14,292 bases of DNA, taken from Candidatus Magasanikbacteria bacterium GW2011_GWC2_45_8. GTDB taxonomy: Bacteria; Patescibacteriota; Patescibacteriia; Magasanikbacterales; UBA10146. The position numbers were made by a program, and so were the translations under genes. The stretch covers positions 1 to 14,292 of the forward strand of contig LCLH01000015.1 in the NCBI GenBank assembly GCA_001001925.1. The letters are read 5' to 3'. Shown here piece after piece: positions 1 through 5,688 of this stretch (position 1 is its first letter; each line of letters starts with the position of its first letter). The notes beneath the pieces are model-generated. The model was not told the origin of the DNA, did not search any database, and worked only from the letters and a program-made list of their open reading frames with translations.

Positions 1-1
1 C

Positions 2-778
2 GCGGTGCGCATCTTTGCCGGAGGATTTAATTATATTACTGCAGGAGGAGACTCACAAAAAATTGAAGAAGCAAAATCAGGCATAGGACATGCGCTCATA
101 GGGCTCATGCTCGTACTTGGTTCATATCTTCTGCTCTATACCATCAATCCTGACTTGGTACAATTCAAATCATTAAAAATAAAAGTGATTGAAACCGTGG
201 AATTAACAGGTGGAGATACGGGACCTGATGGAGGGACAGGAAAATTAAACAGTGGAAAAATTGACATCAATATACCAAAAACACTTGGAATTAATTGCCC
301 GGGAGGCGGAGAAGATTTTGCTGCAATTGCAAAAAGTTTCCAAGGCAAAGTTACCTATGTACTTGGTGGTAAAGGAGCCATAACAGACAATACCATGCAC
401 ATGGATTGCTCCAGATTTGTAAGTTATGTATATAATTGCGCCGGATTTAGACTCAATACATGGACAGCAAACTTATTCACCAACAACAATGTTGAAGTAA
501 TCAGTTCATATACAGCAGGGAATCCGCCCGCCGTTAATGGCACACAGCTTAAAAGTGGCGATTTAGTTGGTTGGAAACAAGGGGCAAATGGAGAAAAATT
601 TGGACATGTCATGATGTACTTGAACGGAGACCAATTTATCCACAACTCATCAATGCAAAACGGAAAAGATTCCGGCAAAGGGGTAAAAACATTTCAATCA
701 AATTCATCACTCACCAAACGATTCAGATATGTGGTACGAAAAGAAAAAATAATTAATGAAGTGGGTCCAGTCAAATAA
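2..778 (+). CDS. TrbC/VirB2-pilin-like membrane protein fused to NlpC/P60 peptidase domain (5' partial)
   Basis: The reading frame is open to the left edge, so the N-terminus (probably a signal peptide and first membrane helix) is missing; the GTG at position 5 is not a credible start. Residue numbers count from that GTG. Residues 1-60 (FAGGFNYITAGGD..., hydrophobic 28-46, then INPDLVQF) match the second half of the VirB2/TrbC-like pilin proteins common in CPR genomes. A Gly/Thr-rich linker (about 66-85) leads to an NlpC/P60-type cysteine peptidase domain (about 102-245). Its likely Cys-His-His triad is Cys135 in DCSRFV, His201 in GHVMMY and His213 in FIHNS. The inferred role is a membrane-anchored peptidoglycan endopeptidase, perhaps opening the wall for a pilus or type IV secretion-like apparatus. 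The gene is more AT-rich than radA, which starts 14 bases after its stop. Domain assignment is confident; the secretion link is inference. Confidence 0.8.
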   Translation, partial: AVRIFAGGFNYITAGGDSQKIEEAKSGIGHALIGLMLVLGSYLLLYTINPDLVQFKSLKIKVIETVELTGGDTGPDGGTGKLNSGKIDINIPKTLGINCPGGGEDFAAIAKSFQGKVTYVLGGKGAITDNTMHMDCSRFVSYVYNCAGFRLNTWTANLFTNNNVEVISSYTAGNPPAVNGTQLKSGDLVGWKQGANGEKFGHVMMYLNGDQFIHNSSMQNGKDSGKGVKTFQSNSSLTKRFRYVVRKEKIINEVGPVK

Positions 779-792
779 TATCTTTCTGTGAT

Positions 793-2190
793 ATGTCTCA
801 AGTTGTCCACCTCTTTACTTGCTCCAACTGCGACGCGCAATTCCAGAAATGGGTTGGGCGCTGTCTTGAGTGCGGCCAATGGGGCACGGTTGCGGAAAGT
901 TTGGCGCGGGCGGCAGGCTCATCTGATACGCTGGCGGCAGAGCCATTTGACGCGCGCAAACTGCTTTCTTTGAACGCGGAAAATACGAATACGCACGTCG
1001 CGATGGGGCGGCGCAAAACGCATCTGGCTGATTTTGATCGTTTGCTTGGCGGTGGAATCGTTGCCGGCTCTCTCACGCTTCTTGGCGGAGAGCCGGGTAT
1101 TGGCAAATCAACACTTGTCCTGCAATTATTGCATGGCATTACTTCACATGCGGAATCATCAGGCACAGTGCTTTACGCTTCTGGAGAAGAGACCATCGAA
1201 CAAATTACGGCTCGCGCGAAACGGCTGGAATGTGCGTCTTCAACACTCCAATTTCTTCCAACCACGCAGATTGATGAAATTTTGAGCGCGCTTAACCACC
1301 TTCATCCCGCTCTTGTTGTTGTTGACTCAATCCAAACCATGCGCACCGCAGATACTCCGGGAGAGGTTGGCAGTGTAACGCAAATCAAAGCGCTCACCGG
1401 CAAATTGCTTGAAGCCGCAAAAAAAACAGGAGTGCCTATTTTCCTTATTGGGCATGTGACTAAAGACGGGTCGGTTGCCGGACCAAAAACCTTGGAACAT
1501 TTGGTTGATACAGTGCTCTATCTTGAGGGTGACAGCGCGCACGATTTGCGCATCATCCGCGCCACCAAAAATCGTTTTGGATCCACCAACGAAACAAGTA
1601 TCTTTCAAATGACGGAAAAGGGGTTGATAAGCGTTGAAAATCCGTCCGCGCTGTTTTTGACAGATCGCCCTCGAGGCACGCCCGGTTCAGTTATCACGTG
1701 CATTATTGAAGGCACCCACCCGCTTTTGGTGGAGGTACAAGCACTCGTAAACCGTACTGTGTTTGGCTATCCACAACGCCGCGCGAGCGGATTTGAGCTC
1801 AATCGTCTGCAAGTCTTAATCGCGGTGCTTGTCACGCGTGCCGGCGTGCCACTTGAAAATTATGACGTGCACCTGAATATCGTGGGCGGTATTTCTGTCA
1901 ATGATTCTGCGGCCGACGCGGCGGTGGCCTTGGCTATCGCTTCCGCATTTTTTGATACAGCAGTGCCGGACCAACTTGCTGTTTTGGGAGAGGTGGGGCT
2001 TGGAGGCGAGCTGCGTTCCGTCCGAGCCATGGAAAAACGCATTGTTGAAATCAGCCGCATGGGTTTTACTTCCGCGGTCATTCCCCGCTTGCAAAAAAAG
2101 ATGGCGAGCTCAATACAACTGCTGGAGAGCGCCACAATAAAAGACGCACTCGCACGCGCAAGGCTTTTGGGAAAAAGCATGACGCGTTGA
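793..2190 (+). CDS. radA: DNA repair protein RadA (Sms)
   Basis: RadA is a RecA-like ATPase and helicase that promotes branch migration of recombination intermediates, and in some bacteria helps natural transformation. The 465-residue protein shows the full family architecture. It has an N-terminal C4 zinc finger (Cys10, Cys13, Cys24, Cys27), Walker A GEPGIGKST at 99-107, Walker B LVVVDS near 174-179, and the RadA-specific KNRFG motif at 259-263. The C-terminal Lon-protease-like domain spans about 290-460 and serves as a structural, non-proteolytic domain in this family. The ATG at 793 places the zinc finger at the usual distance from the start, and no better start lies upstream. No Shine-Dalgarno sequence precedes it. 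The gene follows the NlpC/P60 gene by 14 bases and may share its transcript; a weak -10-like TAATAT lies at 776-781. Its last codons overlap the left arm of a long inverted repeat. Confidence 0.97.
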   Translation: MSQVVHLFTCSNCDAQFQKWVGRCLECGQWGTVAESLARAAGSSDTLAAEPFDARKLLSLNAENTNTHVAMGRRKTHLADFDRLLGGGIVAGSLTLLGGEPGIGKSTLVLQLLHGITSHAESSGTVLYASGEETIEQITARAKRLECASSTLQFLPTTQIDEILSALNHLHPALVVVDSIQTMRTADTPGEVGSVTQIKALTGKLLEAAKKTGVPIFLIGHVTKDGSVAGPKTLEHLVDTVLYLEGDSAHDLRIIRATKNRFGSTNETSIFQMTEKGLISVENPSALFLTDRPRGTPGSVITCIIEGTHPLLVEVQALVNRTVFGYPQRRASGFELNRLQVLIAVLVTRAGVPLENYDVHLNIVGGISVNDSAADAAVALAIASAFFDTAVPDQLAVLGEVGLGGELRSVRAMEKRIVEISRMGFTSAVIPRLQKKMASSIQLLESATIKDALARARLLGKSMTR

Positions 2191-2291
2191 GTAAGGTTTC
2201 TTCGGGGCACGGGTAAAATGCTTGAAGCATTTTCCCTCCAACTCGCGCCGTCGCGCTCCAGCACGTCCCCTCAAAACCCTTATCTCAACGC
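2184..2291. repeat. Structured intergenic element, copy A (long inverted repeat with conserved core)
   Basis: This 108-base element lies between the convergent radA and recG ends. The outer arms are GCGTTGAG (2184-2191, overlapping the radA stop) with CTCAACGC (2284-2291), continued by TAAGGTTT (2192-2199) with AAACC-C-TTA (2274-2282), interrupted by single-base bulges. Inside, GGGG (2204-2207) can pair with CCCC (2267-2270). The core at 2204-2259 matches 52 of 56 bases at 13990-14045. The core contains a perfect 19-base palindrome (2215-2233, arms AAAATGCTT and AAGCATTTT around a central G, flanked by GGGT and CCC) and a second small hairpin, CGCG-CCGT-CGCG. It may work as a bidirectional transcript end, a REP-like repeat or a non-autonomous mobile relic. 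The structure is seen directly; the function is inferred. Confidence 0.85.
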
Positions 2292-2296
2292 TAAAA

Positions 2297-4393
2297 TTAT
2301 TCAAAATGCGCTTCCTCCGCGTCAGCGAGCCGCGCGCGGAGTTCTGGATACGCCCGCAGATCGGGCGTCTTTTTTATAAATTCTTCCGCGGCGGTGCGCA
2401 CGGTCGCAATTAATTGCGTATCAGAAAAGCTTGCGAATTTTAATTCCGGAAAACCGGACTGCATAGTACCATAGACATCACCTGGTCCGCGCCACGCCAA
2501 ATCCTGTTCAGCAAGTTTGAATCCGTCCACGGTGTGCACAAAAAATTCCAAACGTTCCCGCGCTTTCTCGCTCACCTCATCCGCAAACAAAAAACAAAAC
2601 GACTGATGAGAACTGCGCCCCACCCGGCCGCGCAATTGATGCAATTGCGCCAGCCCAAAATGTTCCGCGCCCTCTATAACCATAATGGAAGCATTTGGCA
2701 CATCAATCCCCACCTCAACAACGGTTGTGGAAACCAAAATATCATAACGCCCTTCCGTAAATTCACGCCGCACGCGCTCTTTTTCAATTGATTTTAATTT
2801 CCCATGAAGCAGGCCAACGCGCGCATCCGGAAAAACCTGATCATGCAAACGTTTGTATTCTTCCATTACCGCTTTGCGTTCGTTGTACCCAAACGCGGCG
2901 GTCTGCTCCCCTAGCCCGGGCTCAATCAACGGACACACAATATACACCTGCCGTCCGGCGCGTATATGTTCTTTGATAAATTGATACGCAGCCTCGCGTT
3001 TGCCCGGCGGCACCAAACGAGAAACAATGGGCTTGCGGCCCGTGGGCAGTGTTTTGATGCTTGAAATTGCCAAATCGCCATACACTGTAAGTGCCAGAGA
3101 ACGAGGAATCGGTGTTGCCGTCATGGATAAAAAATGAGGTACGATACCACGCGGATGCCCTTGTTTTTCCAAGGCATGGCGCTGGCGCACGCCAAAGCGG
3201 TGCTGTTCATCAACAATAAGCAATGCCAAATTTTTAAACGCAACAGATTTTTGCAAAAGCGCGTGCGTCCCCACTACCACACGCGCTTGTCCTTTTTCAA
3301 TAAGCGCGCACACTTCGTTTTTCTTTACCGGTCGTACTCCTTCTTGATAATATTCTTGCGCGGCGGAAGTCAAAAGCGCCACCGTCATGCCGTGTTGTAC
3401 TTTATATAATTCACGCAATGTTTGAAAATGCTGGCGTGCCAAAATCTCCGTTGGCGCAAGCCATGCCGCCTGAAATCCGTTCACCGCGGCGTCCAAACAT
3501 GCCATGGCACCCACCACGGTCTTTCCGGAGCCCACATCCCCCTGCAAAAGCCGATTCATGGGAGTCGCGTTCGCCATGTCGCGGACAATATCCCACGCGG
3601 CCACGCGCTGATCTTTGGTCAGCTCAAACGGCAAACGCGCCACAAAATCTTTAATGGTGTTTTGGTCAAAAAAAATCGCATGCGCGCGATCCTCCGTAGC
3701 CGCTCGACGGCGCAAACCGGATCGCAATTGGATTAAAAACAACTCTTCAAAAGCAAAGCGATATCGCGCTAGTTCAAAATGCGCAGATGTATCCGGAAAA
3801 TGTATCGCGTGGAGCGAAGCGTGGAGCTGTGGCACTTTATTCGCATCGGCAATATCAAACGGCAACCAATCGCGCACCTCTGACACGCACGCCAGCGCCT
3901 TCTTAATCAAAAAACGCAAATTATGTTGAGTAATACCCGCGGTTGTAGGATATATGGGCACTAAACGCGCAGTATGCGTCAATTCACCTTGTATTTTTTC
4001 AATGGTGGGATTAGTCATCTGAACACCAAGTGGACCAGCACGCACTATGCCCGCGACCATTACCTCCTGCCCTTGCGTTAAAATTTTGCTCAAGTACGGC
4101 TGATTAAAACAAGTAATTTTTAGCCGTCCGGTTGCGTCGTTTAACAAAATTTCAGTTATCATCCCCCTGCGTTTCCAACTGCGGCGCTGCGCAACGAGCG
4201 TAATCGTACCACGGACAGAGACCGTTTCCCCTACCCGCAATTCTTTAATAGAAACAACGCGCGAGTAATCTTCATAGCGAAAAGGAAAATAAAAAATGAG
4301 ATCCTTCACGGTCTCAATTCCCAATGTCTTTAGGTGCGTATTCAAAATTTTCTTCACCGTAGGCAATTCTTGTACGCGTGTGTCAAGATGCAT
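2297..4393 (-). CDS. recG: ATP-dependent DNA helicase RecG
   Basis: RecG remodels stalled replication forks and Holliday junctions, driving fork regression and branch migration on double-stranded DNA. The 698-residue protein has the expected length. The N-terminal wedge domain with an OB fold occupies about 50-150. It is followed by superfamily 2 helicase motifs: Walker A GDVGSGKT (285-292), APTE (313-316), the RecG-type DEQH box (395-398) and SMTATPIPR (423-431). The C-terminal helicase half carries STTVVEVGIDVP and QLRGRVGRS, then the TRG-like region (DLAWRGPGDVYGTMQSG). It is the last gene of a leftward block beginning at tRNA-Val, 43 bases downstream of the NUDIX gene. It may also have its own promoter abutting the ATG. 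No Shine-Dalgarno sequence is visible before the start at 4393. The stop codon sits five bases outside structured element A. Confidence 0.98.
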   Translation of the reverse strand: MHLDTRVQELPTVKKILNTHLKTLGIETVKDLIFYFPFRYEDYSRVVSIKELRVGETVSVRGTITLVAQRRSWKRRGMITEILLNDATGRLKITCFNQPYLSKILTQGQEVMVAGIVRAGPLGVQMTNPTIEKIQGELTHTARLVPIYPTTAGITQHNLRFLIKKALACVSEVRDWLPFDIADANKVPQLHASLHAIHFPDTSAHFELARYRFAFEELFLIQLRSGLRRRAATEDRAHAIFFDQNTIKDFVARLPFELTKDQRVAAWDIVRDMANATPMNRLLQGDVGSGKTVVGAMACLDAAVNGFQAAWLAPTEILARQHFQTLRELYKVQHGMTVALLTSAAQEYYQEGVRPVKKNEVCALIEKGQARVVVGTHALLQKSVAFKNLALLIVDEQHRFGVRQRHALEKQGHPRGIVPHFLSMTATPIPRSLALTVYGDLAISSIKTLPTGRKPIVSRLVPPGKREAAYQFIKEHIRAGRQVYIVCPLIEPGLGEQTAAFGYNERKAVMEEYKRLHDQVFPDARVGLLHGKLKSIEKERVRREFTEGRYDILVSTTVVEVGIDVPNASIMVIEGAEHFGLAQLHQLRGRVGRSSHQSFCFLFADEVSEKARERLEFFVHTVDGFKLAEQDLAWRGPGDVYGTMQSGFPELKFASFSDTQLIATVRTAAEEFIKKTPDLRAYPELRARLADAEEAHFE

Positions 4394-4398
4394 AAGTG

Positions 4399-4429
4399 TC
4401 TATAATTCACGCAACAAATTTTACACCAA
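4399..4429 (-). promoter_or_regulatory. Possible recG promoter giving a leaderless transcript
   Basis: On the minus strand a -10-like TATAGA (4404-4399) lies five bases before the recG ATG at 4393. A poor -35-like TTGGTG (4429-4424) lies 19 bases further upstream. Transcription would start at or within one base of the A of the start codon. The match is modest (4 of 6 at -10, long spacer), so this is tentative. It is listed because three stronger promoters in the window show the same closeness to a start codon. Confidence 0.35.
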
Positions 4430-4436
4430 AATTGTG

Positions 4437-4874
4437 TTAATCCAGCAGAGATTTCTTTACCGCCCATTTCTGAAATTCACCTGAAGGAACCCTTATAAAA
4501 TCTTCTGGCGTAAGCCAACATACCTCGTGACTTTCTTCAATTCCTTTTGAGGGATCTATTTGTTTCAATCTGGCTCTATAAAAAATTCCAAGTTTATTCA
4601 ATGGACATTGATCAGACTTTAAAAAAAACTGATTAGCCTTTCCAAGAAATTGCAAATCTGAAATCTCACACCCTGCCTCTTCTTCTGCTTCACGCATAAC
4701 TGCAGTTTCAGGATCCTCATCGGCTTCTATACCACCGCCAGGAAGATGAAAGACTCCATTTACTTTTAAAACTAATAATCTATCTGTATCATCAAAAACT
4801 ATCGCGTAGACACAGCGCCTTTCTGTGTATCCTAATTCTGGTTTTATGCCAAATTGTGGAATATCATCTGACAT
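4437..4874 (-). CDS. NUDIX hydrolase
   Basis: This 145-residue protein has a perfect NUDIX box (Gx5Ex7REUxEExGU) at residues 47-69: Gly47, Glu53, then REAEEEAGC at 61-69, which binds Mg2+ and hydrolyses a nucleoside-diphosphate-linked substrate. Upstream beta strands (CVYAIVFDD, RLLVLKVNG, FHLPGGG) fit the fold. The sequence does not reveal the substrate; MutT-like cleaning of oxidised nucleotides, nucleotide-sugar or capped-RNA hydrolysis are all possible. It lies 33 bases downstream of tRNA-Arg and 43 bases upstream of recG, so it is probably cotranscribed with both. Unlike its neighbours it has a clear Shine-Dalgarno sequence, and its DNA is visibly more AT-rich (some 60-base stretches near 30% GC). 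This hints at recent acquisition or a different expression mode. The family call is firm; the function is unknown. Confidence 0.93.
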   Translation of the reverse strand: MSDDIPQFGIKPELGYTERRCVYAIVFDDTDRLLVLKVNGVFHLPGGGIEADEDPETAVMREAEEEAGCEISDLQFLGKANQFFLKSDQCPLNKLGIFYRARLKQIDPSKGIEESHEVCWLTPEDFIRVPSGEFQKWAVKKSLLD

Positions 4875-4880
4875 CTTAAA

Positions 4881-4886
4881 TCCTCT
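4881..4886 (-). promoter_or_regulatory. Shine-Dalgarno sequence of the NUDIX gene
   Basis: AGAGGA on the minus strand is separated by six bases from the ATG at 4874, the only convincing Shine-Dalgarno motif before a start codon in this window. It supports the start chosen and fits translation from inside a longer transcript that begins at the tRNA genes. Confidence 0.7.
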
Positions 4887-4907
4887 GACGTTTTAAATTT
4901 TCTTTTC

Positions 4908-4982
4908 TGGTGCGCTCGGCAGGAATCGAACCTGCATCGCAAGATCCGCAATCTTGCGTCCTATCCATTGAACGACGAGCGC
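4908..4982 (-). tRNA. tRNA-Arg (anticodon GCG), CCA encoded
   Basis: The minus strand folds into a complete cloverleaf. The acceptor stem is GCGCTCG/CGAGCGC, the D arm GTTC/GGAC with loop AATGGATA, the anticodon stem CAAGA/TCTTG with loop TTGCGGA, and the T arm GCAGG/CCTGC with loop TTCGATT. The discriminator A at 4911 is followed by genome-encoded CCA at 4910-4908. The anticodon is GCG, reading CGC and CGU. Arginine identity is supported by A20 in the D loop and C35. Bacteria usually read these codons with an ACG anticodon edited to ICG, so GCG is unusual. The gene starts eight bases after the stop of the upstream membrane-protein gene, implying excision from a shared transcript or a promoter inside that gene. 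Confidence 0.95.
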
Positions 4983-4990
4983 AAATATAA

Positions 4991-5506
4991 TCACATTTTA
5001 AACACCCTCCACAAAACTTCTGACAACGGTTCCTCTCTCTTTTCCAAATCCTCATACACAAACTGCCGCAAAGTTTCACGGATCTCCAACGGATTTTCAT
5101 CTGCTAAATGAATTGACAAAGCGGGACGCACACTGCTCTGAAATTGAATGTACAAATGCTTGGTGAGCGGCGGGTCAAAAATAATCCAAAAGCTTGTCAA
5201 CGCATGGTAGGGATAAAACCGTTCATTCATCACAATGCCAAGGTCGGTAACCGCAACATCAACCATGGGCGGCTCGTTGGTATGGCTCAAAAAAATAATG
5301 ACCGCAAACAATATAATGAGCAGAGCGAATAAAAAATTCGCTGTTGCAACCGCATACCCCAAAAGCGCGATTACCAGCGTCCCTGCAATGATATACCATA
5401 GAGTGCCCCGTGTGTGCAACTGATACACGGGGATAGTCCACGTATGCAGTACGCGTCCGGCCTTGGGGACACGCGGGTGTAACTCATTCTGCAATTCCTC
5501 CTCCAT
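4991..5506 (-). CDS. Two-helix membrane protein of unknown function
   Basis: I do not recognise a named family with certainty. The 171-residue protein has a polar N-terminus (1-33), two closely spaced membrane helices (about 36-54 and 56-74), and a soluble C-terminal part of about 95 residues. That part alternates beta-strand-like segments (VDVAVTDLGIVMNERFYPY, SFWIIFDPP, LYIQFQS, LSIHL) and ends in a charged helix (about 137-171). Helical hairpin plus beta-rich domain resembles bacterial PH-like membrane proteins, and similar small proteins occur in CPR genomes. The ATG at 5506 is chosen because an in-frame start at 5593 would lie inside tRNA-Val. The purine-rich GGAGGAGG there lies after the ATG and encodes Glu residues, so it is not a Shine-Dalgarno sequence for this gene. 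It lies between two tRNA genes, 25 bases from one and eight from the other. Confidence 0.85.
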   Translation of the reverse strand: MEEELQNELHPRVPKAGRVLHTWTIPVYQLHTRGTLWYIIAGTLVIALLGYAVATANFLFALLIILFAVIIFLSHTNEPPMVDVAVTDLGIVMNERFYPYHALTSFWIIFDPPLTKHLYIQFQSSVRPALSIHLADENPLEIRETLRQFVYEDLEKREEPLSEVLWRVFKM

Positions 5507-5531
5507 AGTTTTCTTTTTAGATACAAAAATT

Positions 5532-5608
5532 TGGTGGGTGACACAGGATTCGAACCTGTGACCTCTGTCGTGTGAGGACAGCGCTCTAACCAACTGAGCT
5601 AGACACCC
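5532..5608 (-). tRNA. tRNA-Val (anticodon CAC), CCA encoded
   Basis: The minus strand gives a full 77-base cloverleaf including encoded CCA (5534-5532). The D arm is GCTC/GAGC, the anticodon stem CTGTC/GACAG with loop CTCACAC (anticodon CAC, reading GUG), and the T arm ACAGG/CCTGT with loop TTCGAAT. The acceptor stem GGGTGTC/GTCACCC has one U6-U67 mismatch. It is the first gene of the leftward block, with a promoter just upstream. Confidence 0.96.
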
Positions 5609-5627
5609 CTCTCATTTTCTTTATTTT

Positions 5628-5657
5628 ACCATACCACAACTCTGCTTATCTTGGCAA
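5628..5657 (-). promoter_or_regulatory. Promoter of the tRNA-Val operon
   Basis: On the minus strand, -35 TTGCCA (5657-5652; 5 of 6 to consensus) and -10 TATGGT (5633-5628; 4 of 6) are separated by 18 bases. Transcription would start near 5621, giving a leader of about 13 bases before tRNA-Val. The -35 box overlaps that of the divergent LCP promoter by five bases. Confidence 0.65.
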
Positions 5658-5679
5658 ATCCCATTCTTTTATATATACT
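5651..5679 (+). promoter_or_regulatory. Promoter of the LCP gene, nearly leaderless
   Basis: -35 TTGGCA (5651-5656) and -10 TATACT (5674-5679), each 5 of 6 to the sigma70 consensus, have the ideal 17-base spacer. The expected start is about 5686, only three bases before the ATG at 5689. No Shine-Dalgarno sequence can fit, so the mRNA should be essentially leaderless. Confidence 0.8.
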
Positions 5680-5688
5680 GTATTCACC

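Noticed and set aside
5..7. GTG as the start codon of the first gene
   Set aside because: The frame is open to the window edge and the protein would start in the middle of the pilin-like module; the gene is almost certainly cut by the window.
753..781. Separate radA promoter (TTAATG-17-TAATAT)
   Set aside because: The -35 matches only 3 of 6 and the -10 4 of 6 in an AT-rich stretch; readthrough from the preceding gene 14 bases away is as likely.
2211..2236. Core hairpin as a classical Rho-independent terminator
   Set aside because: The stem is AT-rich with only a few GC pairs and the T run is part of the stem and followed by CCC, not a free U tract. A terminator role is possible only through the larger fold, so no separate terminator is called.
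2222..2413. Short reading frame beginning in element A whose first residues resemble a frame in element B (HFPS..SRRRAP..PLKTL)
   Set aside because: The similarity is explained by the shared nucleotide core. The frames start with TTG or inside relA/spoT, run antisense over recG or into unrelated sequence, and the base changes preserve pairing in the DNA/RNA fold. Some changes are synonymous, so a peptide is not fully excluded, but nothing else supports one.
4876..5100. Leftward reading frame across tRNA-Arg
   Set aside because: It overlaps the tRNA and the end of the membrane-protein gene in another frame and encodes no recognisable protein.
4991..5593. Longer version of the membrane protein starting at 5593
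   Set aside because: The extra 29 residues are encoded by tRNA-Val sequence and its short spacer; the ATG at 5506 is the sensible start.
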